From assembly GCA_938743325.2 (NCBI GenBank), contig OW568890.1, positions 496,001-560,000 of the forward strand: a stretch of 64,000 bases of DNA. Direction: 5' to 3'. Positions 1 to 8,759 of this stretch are shown here, one piece after another; positions within the stretch are counted from its first letter, which is position 1; every line of letters begins with the position of its first letter. The DNA comes from Pycnococcus provasolii (taxonomy: Eukaryota > Chlorophyta > Pseudoscourfieldiophyceae > Pseudoscourfieldiales > Pycnococcaceae). A program made the translations under genes and the position numbers. The notes beneath the pieces are model-generated. The model had not been told where the DNA came from, made no database searches, and saw only the letters and a list, made by a program, of their open reading frames with translations.

Positions 1-2794
1 AAGCACGCCGGCGCAGAAATTCGACTTCTTCCTGCGCGCGACGCTACTTGACAAGGTGATTGACGCACTCAAGCTCATCGAAGTACACGGACAGGCCATC
101 GAGGAGTGTCTCGCAACGCGGCACGCAGACATGCTCAAGCTTGAAAGCGAACGTCAGGAGGCTATCACCGCATTATCCAACTTGGATATGGTCACAGACC
201 TCTACGAGCAGGAGCGCGACATCGAACGACTTCTCGTGTGGGCGAACGTCTACGCTTCCGAGGATGCGCACGCGGCGAGCTCTTCAACAGCCGAAACGGC
301 GAGAAAGAAAATTGCGGCGCTGAAAAGCACGCGCAGTGCCGTGGAGCAGTCTGTGGACCTTGCAAGAAGCGAGGCTGAAGATACGTTTCAAGACGCCGCC
401 AAGGCGAGGGAGGTGGAGATGAGCGCAAATGAGGCACGCAGACATGCCGCCGCGAAAGAGGCGCGCGCACGTGCCGCGGCGGACGTGGCCCGCGAAGCAT
501 TGCAAGAGGGTGCACGTCGCTGTGCAGCCGCACACGCATCCGCAACTGCCGCCGCGGCAGCCGCCGTAACCGCCAGCGCGAGTGCGACGGCGGCGTCTCG
601 TAGCATCGACGAGAAGGTGCAAGTGAAGAGAAACGACCTTGAGCAGGCTACCGCTATTCTGCGGGACGCCATCGCAGCGAAGCAGAAGAACGAGGCTTGC
701 GTGCTTCGCGACATTGCATCGGTGCCAGCCGCCACCTCTGCAGCCGCCGCAGCTGGACAGCGACTCGCGCAGTTTCGTGCGCGTCTTAGCAGCAAGCCTC
801 CGATGCGAGGATTTCATCGAACGCCCGTCGGGCCGATTGGCGCGTACATCAGTGTCACCGACCCGGTGTGGGCAGCCGCGAGTATGGCATGCATCGGCCG
901 TGGCTTCCTCTCAAGCTACGTCGTGCACGATAATCACGATCGAGCGCGCCTGCTTGCGCACCTCGCTGGGACGTCGTCGTCGGCAATGCCTCCCACGATT
1001 CTTGTTGCGCGCTTTGATCATGTCAAGCCGCACGCGATTACGAAGCCGTGGAAGGGCACAATCACAGTCAACAGCGTGGTAGAAATCGCTGGTGAGCATT
1101 CCACTCTTCTGCGTAATCTTCTCATCGACCATTGCCGCATCGAGCGCATCGCTCTGTTTCGCACGTTTGATGAGGGGAAGGCTGTCGTATTTAGAAGATC
1201 CAAATCTGCGGCTGCTGGGCCGGACGAGGCGTACCTCGCCGACGGGACGAGACTTCTGCTACGTGGAAAGACGGAGACGGTTATAATGTCAGGTCGAACG
1301 GGCAGTGTACCAACTGCACAGTCTCGAAAAATGTCCCCCGCCGGCTCTGCAGCAAAGACTCCAAATGCAGCGTTAAAGCAGTTGGAGGAAGAGCATGAAC
1401 TCGCGCTTGCAGACGCAGCGGCTGCCGAGGTGTCGCTGAAGCAGTCAACACAAGCGCTGGAGCGCGAAAAGAAGCGCGTTGCTGCAGCCCACGAGAATCG
1501 CACGCGCGTGCGAAGACAGCTTGACGTGCTTGAGGTGGAGCGCAATGAGCGTGACCGTGTGCTTGCATTGGACGAGGCACTTCGACGTGAGCAGGAGCAT
1601 GCGCCGAGCGACGAAGAGGAAGGACTGTGTGTCTCCGACGCGACGAGACGACGCCACCAGCTGTGCGATGATCGGGATCGCGAACTTCAGGCTGCACAAA
1701 AGTCTCTGCAAGATGCCGATGAAGCCGTCGTGAATGCACAGAGACATCTTAAGGATGCGAAGCGACGCGCGGAAGAGTGCGAGCAGGAAATTGAAGAGAG
1801 CATGTTGGAATTGGCTGCGGCAGATGCTGAGTTGGCGAACACGGAGGCGGTGTACGCGGCAGCCTCATCTGTGCTATCGGACCTTGCGAAAGCGAAGGAG
1901 AAGGCTCTCAGGCAGGCTAAGAGCCTTGCCGGCACTTCGAAGACAGCTACACGCGCAGAATTGCACATTGGCACGAATGCGTCCGCCGAGACTCGTGCCG
2001 TGGAATTGAGCCGGCAGCTGCGGATTGTTCGAAGTCGTCTTTCGGCGCTCTCCGATGAAGCTGGCGCCGGCGCTGTGCTTTCGCTGGATGCATCGGGCCG
2101 AGAGGCTGTTCGACGCCGCCTTGCGAAAAAGGCGAAGAAAAGCTCGGAGAGATTTGAGGAAGCGCGCTCGACTCTTGACGGCGCTCTAAACGTGGGACAC
2201 CGCTTGAAGCAGATGCTGTCAGGCCGACGCCAGGCTCTTGAAAAGTCTATGCACATGCTTAAACAAGAGGTTGCGTATGCGTTCAACGCCATTCTTTATA
2301 ATCGAGGTCACACCGGCTCGCTCGACGTTAACTTCGAAACAGGCGAGCTTGACGTGGTGGTGAAAATGAAGGGCAATGAAAATGCTGGCGCACAAGGTTA
2401 CTGCGCGCAGGGCATCGCGTCGACGAAGTCTGGTCAACCTGCGGGCGCAAAGTCGAAAAAACGTGGCAAGGAAGCTTCTTCGGGCGAGGATTTGAGGGGA
2501 CTAAGCGGCGGGGAACGCTCCTATGCAACGCTTGCATTTGTCATGGCTCTCGCTCGTGTGTCTGAGTCGCCACTGCAGATCCTGGACGAGCCGGATGTGT
2601 TCATGGATCCCGTGACGCGCCAGGCTGCGCTTGATCTAATGCTAGCCGAGCAGCGGCGCAGCAGAACGCAGCTGATTTACGCGACACCGCACGACGTGAA
2701 TCGAATGTTAGAGTCGTCGCGCAAACGGTCTGCTTCGGATGCTGCATGGCAGTGCAAGGTGCACGTGTTGGCGAAGAGAGCGAAGCAGACTTGA
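1..2794 (+). CDS. SMC6: SMC6, structural maintenance of chromosomes protein 6 (5' end cut by window)
   Basis: This is the C-terminal part of the SMC6 ATPase subunit of the nuclear SMC5/6 complex, which acts in recombinational DNA repair. The frame is open from base 2, before the first possible start, and codes for STPAQKFDFFLRATLLDKV, a conserved SMC6 stretch after the N-terminal ATPase lobe. The Walker A half therefore lies outside the window. Long Ala/Glu/Arg coiled coils flank a hinge of about 130 residues (bases 800-1170, PVGPIGAYISV). Near the C terminus are the ABC signature LSGGERSYATLAF (about base 2500) and Walker B LQILDEPDVFMDP. The DEPDVFMD form, as against the DE(F/P)D variants of SMC5, and LIYATPHDVNRM fit SMC6. 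About 930 residues are present of a usual 1,100. TGTAA follows the stop by about 20 bases. Confidence 0.93.
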   Translation, partial: STPAQKFDFFLRATLLDKVIDALKLIEVHGQAIEECLATRHADMLKLESERQEAITALSNLDMVTDLYEQERDIERLLVWANVYASEDAHAASSSTAETARKKIAALKSTRSAVEQSVDLARSEAEDTFQDAAKAREVEMSANEARRHAAAKEARARAAADVAREALQEGARRCAAAHASATAAAAAAVTASASATAASRSIDEKVQVKRNDLEQATAILRDAIAAKQKNEACVLRDIASVPAATSAAAAAGQRLAQFRARLSSKPPMRGFHRTPVGPIGAYISVTDPVWAAASMACIGRGFLSSYVVHDNHDRARLLAHLAGTSSSAMPPTILVARFDHVKPHAITKPWKGTITVNSVVEIAGEHSTLLRNLLIDHCRIERIALFRTFDEGKAVVFRRSKSAAAGPDEAYLADGTRLLLRGKTETVIMSGRTGSVPTAQSRKMSPAGSAAKTPNAALKQLEEEHELALADAAAAEVSLKQSTQALEREKKRVAAAHENRTRVRRQLDVLEVERNERDRVLALDEALRREQEHAPSDEEEGLCVSDATRRRHQLCDDRDRELQAAQKSLQDADEAVVNAQRHLKDAKRRAEECEQEIEESMLELAAADAELANTEAVYAAASSVLSDLAKAKEKALRQAKSLAGTSKTATRAELHIGTNASAETRAVELSRQLRIVRSRLSALSDEAGAGAVLSLDASGREAVRRRLAKKAKKSSERFEEARSTLDGALNVGHRLKQMLSGRRQALEKSMHMLKQEVAYAFNAILYNRGHTGSLDVNFETGELDVVVKMKGNENAGAQGYCAQGIASTKSGQPAGAKSKKRGKEASSGEDLRGLSGGERSYATLAFVMALARVSESPLQILDEPDVFMDPVTRQAALDLMLAEQRRSRTQLIYATPHDVNRMLESSRKRSASDAAWQCKVHVLAKRAKQT

Positions 2795-2905
2795 AAATGT
2801 GCTGTTGCATGTTGTAAAGAAAATAGAATGAAACTGTAATATTATTACATCCTGTGTTTTGTACATCTGATGCATCTGATCCACCGCCTCGCTTTTATGT
2901 TGCCT

Positions 2906-4849
2906 TCATCCTCTGTACTTGCGTCCTAGCCTAGCCACGACGCGGATGGGAACGCCGTTGAACATAAACGCGTCACGGATTGAGTTGCGAATGAAGCGTA
3001 GTTGGTGAGCCTCCATTGCAGCTTGTCCCTTGAGAAAGGCGACGAACGACGGCGGTCTAATTCCCACCTGCGTAATGTACCGAATGCGACCGACACCGGA
3101 GCCACCCCCATATCCAGAGTTGCGCACCTGCAGTCGATACAGCCAGTCGTTCAACTCTCCAGTTCCTACGCGAGTGTTCCACTTGCGATACTGCTCCGCC
3201 GCCGCGTCAAGTACGGCGCGCACGTTTTGCCCAGTGGCGGCAGAAATGGGAACGACAGGGGCACCTGACAATCCGCTTGCCTCCGTCGTGATCAGCTTTT
3301 GTATTCCCCCTTCCGCTTCCTCGACGGCGCGCTTCTTCAGGCCATCCGCCTTGTTCAATGCTATCACAACGGCTCGGCCTTCCTTCTCCGCCAGACGAAT
3401 AATGCTCGCCTCGACATCTGACAACGTGTGACTCATGACTTGCTGCGCGGTGCGATGGTGTCCCTGTCCATAGCCTTTTTTCACCTTCGCGGAACGCGCG
3501 TCGACGACGACGATCACGACGGACGCCATGTGAAACGCGCCCTTTGCTTGTCTCGCCGACATGGCGGCGATTTTCATCGTCGTCTGTTCTGCATTTCGTT
3601 CTTTTGACAACCACCCGCGTCGTTCGAGCGAATCCTTGATCCATCCCGCGGTGTCAGCGAGGTGCAGCTCAATACCCGTTTCTTCGTCGACGATCTTTCC
3701 CACGACTACGTCGCGTGTCAAGCCAGCCTCCGGTCCAGTCAAGCTTCTCTGTTGCTTCATGAGACGGTTCATGAGCGTGCTCTTGCCCACGTTCGGTATG
3801 CCGACAATTGCCACACTAATTCGTTCTTGCGCCGCCGCACCCTCCTGCTCCGAATTTCGTTCTTCGTTGTCGTCAACTTTTGATTTTTTTCGCCTGCGTC
3901 TCCCTCCAGCGCGTGCTATCACCATCTCCATCTGCGCCTCTTCGTCTCCGTCGTCGTCGTCGTCGCTTTTCAGCAGCGCGGGCACATTCTTCAGAAGTTC
4001 CGTGGCGAGGTCGATCATTCCTTCACCCGTCGCCGCGGATATGGCGACTGGGTCGCCGAGTCCGAGAGCGTGTGACTCCGCCACTGCGTCGGTGACGTGT
4101 TCCGGTATTTCGCCGAAGTTGTTGTTCTCGCACTTGTTCATGACGGGAATAATGGGCGTGTTTATCTTTACGTTCCTGCGCACCCACGACGCCGCCTCAG
4201 CGTCTTCTCCCGAAACGCCCGCTCTTGCGTCGAGCATGAACACGACGGCGTCACATGAAGCGAGCATGTCTTTGCATATTTCTCTCGTTCGCGCGAGCAT
4301 GTGTCCTGACGGCGCCCACGGCTCGAGTCCGGCGGTATCCACGGCGGCGAACGTGATATCACCAATATCCGCGTGTCCGTACCTGATATCTCGCGTCGTA
4401 TGTGACGTCGGCGTATTTCTGACAATCACCGCAGCTGGCGAGTTCACTCCCACGAGTCGGTTGAAGAGCATGGACTTGCCAACGTTCGGCTTCCCCAGTA
4501 GTGCGACAATGGCTGGTGTAGGGGGTGCCACACCAGGAATTGGCGCCGACGAGGATGATGCCGAAGAAGCACCATGAGAGCGAGCCAGGCGAGCACCATC
4601 ACCAGGCTCATCTGGGTTTTCAACAGACTCCAACAAGTGTGGCGGTGACGAAGAAGAGGGTGATGGAATCTCAACCAGCGGGATGGAACGACGACCACGA
4701 CGACGAAATGACACACCACCACCACCGCCATGCGAGCTACTCTTGAATGACGAAAAGGAACGAAGCATGAATGACCACACCACACCACGCACAGATATGG
4801 GTTGGACTGGGACTCTCTGGGAGAGCAAGCGCCAAGATGCGGCGGACAT
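2906..4849 (-). CDS. engA: EngA/Der-type double GTPase, probably organellar
   Basis: This is a ribosome-assembly GTPase with two tandem G domains and a C-terminal KH-like domain; in plants it acts on the plastid large subunit. The first G1 motif is GKPNVGKS (residues 119-126), with DTAG at 171-174 and NKCE at 238-241. The NKCE form in place of NKxD is, from memory, also seen in plant EngA. The second domain has GIPNVGKS (350-357), DTAGW and NKAD. The last 90 residues resemble the KH-like domain. The first 110 residues are rich in Ser, Arg and Gly and look like a transit peptide; an internal Met (MLRSFSSF, residue 28) is an alternative start. A charged linker of about 50 residues (DDDDGDEE...RRRRKKSK) separates the G domains. 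The gene converges on SMC6, with its own TGTAA on the minus strand near 2840. Confidence 0.93.
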   Translation of the reverse strand: MSAASWRLLSQRVPVQPISVRGVVWSFMLRSFSSFKSSSHGGGGGVSFRRRGRRSIPLVEIPSPSSSSPPHLLESVENPDEPGDGARLARSHGASSASSSSAPIPGVAPPTPAIVALLGKPNVGKSMLFNRLVGVNSPAAVIVRNTPTSHTTRDIRYGHADIGDITFAAVDTAGLEPWAPSGHMLARTREICKDMLASCDAVVFMLDARAGVSGEDAEAASWVRRNVKINTPIIPVMNKCENNNFGEIPEHVTDAVAESHALGLGDPVAISAATGEGMIDLATELLKNVPALLKSDDDDDGDEEAQMEMVIARAGGRRRRKKSKVDDNEERNSEQEGAAAQERISVAIVGIPNVGKSTLMNRLMKQQRSLTGPEAGLTRDVVVGKIVDEETGIELHLADTAGWIKDSLERRGWLSKERNAEQTTMKIAAMSARQAKGAFHMASVVIVVVDARSAKVKKGYGQGHHRTAQQVMSHTLSDVEASIIRLAEKEGRAVVIALNKADGLKKRAVEEAEGGIQKLITTEASGLSGAPVVPISAATGQNVRAVLDAAAEQYRKWNTRVGTGELNDWLYRLQVRNSGYGGGSGVGRIRYITQVGIRPPSFVAFLKGQAAMEAHQLRFIRNSIRDAFMFNGVPIRVVARLGRKYRG

Positions 4850-6129
4850 GGCTTGGAAAAATCAAATCGGAACAACGAATAACCCGTCGGCGGCGCCGTT
4901 CCTGTTTTCTCTCTTGAGTTTTCCTCGCTGGTCTGGGGATGCGGCGTTGGATGCATCCTCGCGTCGGGACTCTGCCGGGCCCATCCCTTCGTGTGTTGAC
5001 TGGTTGCTTCCCGTGACGACGCGCTCGCGCTATTTAAACAGGTAGACCTATTGTTTTTGCGCGGTGTGTTGGACGTTCGTTGGCCCATCGCGCTCGGTCC
5101 ATTGATTGTTCTTGTTGAGCTTGCCAATCGCGGGAAGACTGACGCTCGGCTGACCTAACCTTCCAGCATGTTTCACGTGGATTCCCGCTCACGCTGCTCG
5201 TATTGTGCGTGATGGGCGCACGGTGTACGTCATCCCGGCCATGCCGCACGTCGTGAAAAGGATTAGACGCACCTAAAGAGATTCGGTTAGCGTTCCCTGA
5301 TACAGACCCTACTTCCATCTTGCTTAAGGAACACGCAAACAAGAACGGGTTGTCGGCGAGGTCGAAGCAAAGCATTGGGACGTCGGCATCAGTCCACTGC
5401 ATGGCGGGAAATAAAAAAAAAAGTTTGAAAAAGTTTGAAAAAGTAAGATACTCTTCTTCACCAACAAGTGCCGCCGTCAGCGAGACGAGAGGAGGTGATA
5501 CAGCTTTACCACCTGAAGACAGGGCACTTCGGTGTGCGCCAGACTCTGCAGCTGCGCGAAAGATCTTACATGCCCCGGAGGTTTCGGCAAAAGTAAAGGA
5601 GACTTAACGCGAACTGCTTGTTAAGGACCAAGAGCGGCGTCTCGGACAGCTAAGGGAGGAGTTTACCGATAGCCGGCAAGGAAACCCGCGCACGCCCTGG
5701 CGCGTGCGCGCGTCATCGGCTGACATCAGAACTTGCGTGAGCAAGGTGTCTATCTCTTTCATCTTGTCCCTGAGCTCCGCTACGCGTTGCTTCCACGCGC
5801 GCCGCTCCAGCTGAGGTACGCATATGCGTGCAAGATGATGGACAACGTAGCCGAAAATCTGCCGCTACTCGAGAGGATCGCGGACAACCAAGATTTCAAG
5901 CACGGAGTCACGGGCCCGCAAGATTTCTCCGGGACGAAATCCGCCTCCGGCGGGCCCCGCCGGCGCCGGCTTCCCTCCGTCCCCCCAGGTCGGTCGATCT
6001 TTTTCTCCGCCGGCTGGCGCAATCATTCTTGTTTTCTTTTGCAAATCAAGTGCGTCCGATCGATGGGAGCCTCCGGAGGCCATAACAAGACCTCCCTCCC
6101 TCCTAGCTAGCTCGTGAGTAAAAGGCCAT
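4850..6129. other. Intergenic region with no supported gene
   Basis: There are several open frames of 60-140 codons on both strands (for example 5034-5402 minus and 5733-6110 plus), but none has a recognisable domain and they overlap each other. A short A-rich direct repeat (AGTTTGAAAA twice) lies at 5411-5440, and a GC-rich near-palindrome (CCGGCGGGC CCCGCCGG) at about 5947. A minus-strand stretch around 5680-5800 reads like a short coiled coil (VAELRDKMKEIDTLL), so a decayed gene or a missed exon is possible. It also holds the promoters of EngA (left) and the GT29 gene (right). Confidence 0.4.
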
Positions 6130-7356
6130 ATGGTTCGCAGTGTTCGCCGTGTTCGCGGCATTGGCCTTGGCCTTAGGTTTGGTTCGCGGTTGAAAACCTG
6201 TCTGCTTCTGGTGTATGTGTTTCTTGCTTCTTCTTCAAGGTGCTTTGTCGTGTTTGCGTCACTCACGCCGTTCTCCAAGTCGTCTGTGGGTGTTCGTCAC
6301 TCCAGTGGTGGTGATAAGAACCCATGCCCCCTCCTCACATTCGGGCCGGCGTGTTTAAAACCTGTCCCGCAAGTTGAAACGCCTGATGGGAAGTGGTGCG
6401 TCACGCCAATTCAAGGCATACAACCCAAGCTGTTTGCCGCGGTGGCGCGCTTCGGCGAAGAAATGCAAGAGGGGACGGACATCAACGGCGGTGCCTTTGG
6501 CAAACACCTCGCAGCTCTGGGAGAGAACCAAAACATCCTGAAAAGCAAAAAAGACCTCGCACACTTTCTGCTACACAGACGCAACTTGCCAGCGATCGCT
6601 GTTTACGAAGCTCAACAAGGTTTAGCTGGCACGCTCAGGAGGGCGATCAGCAACAACGCGCTCCCTGCCGTTGACCTGCCACAGCTTATCGGGCCTGGGC
6701 GTACGTGCGCAGTTGTTGGAAGCTCTTCATCGTTGAAGAACGGTAACGCGGGCTCAGTGATTGACTTTCACGACGTGATTTTCCGATTCAACCGCGCACC
6801 CACGTATGGCTTCGAACGCGACGTTGGCTCGCGCACGTCGATTCGCATTCAAAATCCCGAACGATTTGGTTGGGGTGAAGGGCGCGGTGACGGCGACGAT
6901 GGACAAGAGCTGTGCTTGGCGAAAGGAATGCTCAGCCTGACGCGAAGTGGGACACGCTGCAAGGTGGCTGCCCTGTCCCCGCAGTTCGTCACGTACTCGA
7001 GGCTGTTCTGGGCCATGGAGCCGGTGCCCAAGAATCTCGAAGCTAGCGTCCCGGCGCACAATGGCCTCCGCCGTCTTAAGTTCTCGACCGGCTTTCTGGG
7101 CGTCGTGCTTGCGCTTCACTTGTGTTCGAACGTCACGGTATTTGGCTTTTCCACCGGTGTCAGCAACAAAAAGCAAAAAGCGAGACAAGTGAAAGGCAAG
7201 AAGAAAATGGGCCACCAACCAAAGGGTAGCGGCCACTACTACAACAAGGCGTTGACGCGCGGAACGGTTCCCTACAAGGCGCGACACGCGTGGGACGTCG
7301 AGCGCGCGTGTTTGATGCGCCTCAATGATAATCTCGACGGTGTCAACGTCGTATAG
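6130..7356 (+). CDS. GT29 sialyltransferase-like protein, Golgi type II membrane enzyme
   Basis: A 408-residue protein with an N-terminal signal anchor (about residues 20-45, TCLLLVYVFLASSSRCFVVF) and a lumenal domain carrying the sialyltransferase motifs. Motif L is near residues 190-235 (CAVVGSSSSLKN, then VIDFHDVIFRFNRAPT and DVGSRTSIR). Motif S is near 318-343 (FSTGFLGVVLALHLCSNVTV, then FGF). The VS-type HYY is near 368, followed by H..DVE. These are hallmarks of CAZy family GT29. Plants and algae have GT29 members whose substrate is often not sialic acid, so the acceptor and donor here are unknown; plant relatives have been linked to KDO transfer to rhamnogalacturonan II. The start follows the signal-anchor logic, and no upstream in-frame Met is needed. 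Confidence 0.85.
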   Translation: MVRSVRRVRGIGLGLRFGSRLKTCLLLVYVFLASSSRCFVVFASLTPFSKSSVGVRHSSGGDKNPCPLLTFGPACLKPVPQVETPDGKWCVTPIQGIQPKLFAAVARFGEEMQEGTDINGGAFGKHLAALGENQNILKSKKDLAHFLLHRRNLPAIAVYEAQQGLAGTLRRAISNNALPAVDLPQLIGPGRTCAVVGSSSSLKNGNAGSVIDFHDVIFRFNRAPTYGFERDVGSRTSIRIQNPERFGWGEGRGDGDDGQELCLAKGMLSLTRSGTRCKVAALSPQFVTYSRLFWAMEPVPKNLEASVPAHNGLRRLKFSTGFLGVVLALHLCSNVTVFGFSTGVSNKKQKARQVKGKKKMGHQPKGSGHYYNKALTRGTVPYKARHAWDVERACLMRLNDNLDGVNVV

Positions 7357-7495
7357 TTGTGCAACTGTGATTACATTTGTATTTGTATGTACCACTTGTA
7401 GCTCTAGTGTTTGAACTGAATTTTACCACTGCGTGCGCGTGCGTGTGCTATAGGTGTGTGTGTTGCGCGTGCTGCGTGTGCTTCGTGCTGCCCCC

Positions 7496-7508
7496 AGGGT
7501 TAGGGTTA
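7496..7508 (+). repeat. Short TTAGGG-type interstitial repeat
   Basis: Two telomere-type units (AGGGTTAGGGTTA), ending 76 bases upstream of the DUF1365 start codon. Comparable arrays lie near several other start codons in this window. Confidence 0.75.
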
Positions 7509-7583
7509 TCGATTCGGGTTCCCGTTGGATTGTTCAATTTTTTTGATTCCGACCCTCGCAATCCGCGGAGATAGTGCTCACTT

Positions 7584-8699
7584 ATGGCGCCGCCTCCGCC
7601 ATCGCCGCCATCGCGCTGCTTGACGCGCTCAGCATGGCTTAACATGTACGGTCCTGTGGTGCTTCCAGTGGTTTTCCTCTTGTCTTTGGTTTATTCCTTT
7701 CTTTTGAACTCGCTGTGTCTTCTGGGGTCACTCCTGGTCTCTCTGGTTGGAGTGGGTTGGAGGAAATGCGTCAACTTCAGCTTCACATCTGCTTCTCGGC
7801 AAAACTCGCCACAAGTTGTAGGGTGGTGTGCCGCGCTTCACTACATCTGCCGAGTCAGGCACTGGAGACACGCGCCAGTCAGCGACTCGCTCGACTACGT
7901 GGCGCGATGGACGGTTGTGGACTTGCGCGCACCACCCAAGTGGTGGAGAAGAAGACGAGTGGGCACACTATCACACGAAGGCGCCGTCGCTTTCGTGAGA
8001 GGGGCTGTGCACGACAACGCGCGCGTTCTCCTGCTTTGCCAGCCAAAGGCGGCTGGGTATGCGCAAAATCCCATCGTCGTGTACTACCTGTTTGACGAAG
8101 ATGATAGACTGGCCACGTGCATAGCGGAGGTTACCAACACGCCTTGGGGTGACGCGGTTCTCTTCCAGTTCGACCCAAACGGCGACGCCTTGCCGAACAA
8201 GCCACTGCACGTCTCGCCGTTCACTCCCATGCAAGCGAGCTGGACACTTCGCACGCGCATATCGCCGTCCAAACTATTCGTGCACGTGACCGTCGTCGAG
8301 CATGGCGCGAAATCGCCGCTGCTCACGGCGTGCCTCGAGGGCGACGTGGATGCCCAATTTCCCCAAGTGCCAAATGAGAGCCTACCGCATCTCGCGATGT
8401 TTGCTCGCTATGCGTACGCACCACAGCGTATCGCGTTGTGGATCTACGCTCACGCCGTGCACCTTGTGGTCCGCAAGAGCCTGCGTCCATTCGACGCACC
8501 GGCCATCGCACGCACTCTCACGTCTGTTGGTGGAACGCCATGCCCGCTGATGCCAAGAGCATCTTCACCGCATCTCGTGGCGAGCGTGATTTGCAAAGAT
8601 AGTGAAGTAAAGGGACGGTCGAAAGAATCACTCGCTCGTCCCATGGCGTGGTCGGTGGCTAACAGCTATCCGTGGGATCATGCACATCGCTCTCAATGA
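7584..8699 (+). CDS. DUF1365 family protein with N-terminal membrane segment
   Basis: A 371-residue protein. A hydrophobic segment (residues 20-58, VVLPVVFLLSLVYSFLLNSL and onward) probably anchors it in a membrane. The rest matches DUF1365: NPIVVYYLFDEDDRLATCIA, EVTNTPW, LHVSPFTPMQASW, and the basic C-terminal block in which a Trp is followed by an Ala/His/Leu-rich helix (ALWIYAHAVHLVVRKSL). In bacteria DUF1365 genes often sit next to cyclopropane-fatty-acid synthase and other lipid genes; the molecular role is not established. The neighbours here give no functional hint. TGTAA lies at 8734-8738, about 35 bases past the stop, next to a TTACA that serves the opposite strand. Confidence 0.85.
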   Translation: MAPPPPSPPSRCLTRSAWLNMYGPVVLPVVFLLSLVYSFLLNSLCLLGSLLVSLVGVGWRKCVNFSFTSASRQNSPQVVGWCAALHYICRVRHWRHAPVSDSLDYVARWTVVDLRAPPKWWRRRRVGTLSHEGAVAFVRGAVHDNARVLLLCQPKAAGYAQNPIVVYYLFDEDDRLATCIAEVTNTPWGDAVLFQFDPNGDALPNKPLHVSPFTPMQASWTLRTRISPSKLFVHVTVVEHGAKSPLLTACLEGDVDAQFPQVPNESLPHLAMFARYAYAPQRIALWIYAHAVHLVVRKSLRPFDAPAIARTLTSVGGTPCPLMPRASSPHLVASVICKDSEVKGRSKESLARPMAWSVANSYPWDHAHRSQ

Positions 8700-8726
8700 T
8701 ACCGTAACTTACTGTATATTTTGTTG

Positions 8727-8738
8727 TTACATTTGTAA
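8727..8738. terminator. Back-to-back TGTAA poly(A) signals for two convergent genes
   Basis: TTACATTTGTAA lies between the stops of the DUF1365 gene (8699) and the ABC transporter (8760). Each strand reads one TGTAA, the poly(A) signal typical of chlorophyte mRNAs. The role is inferred from position and motif only. Confidence 0.6.
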
Positions 8739-8759
8739 GAAAGACGATCATGCACTCAC

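Noticed and set aside
5034-6278. Overlapping 80-137 codon frames considered as genes
   Set aside because: They conflict with each other on both strands and none shows a domain, signal or conserved pattern.
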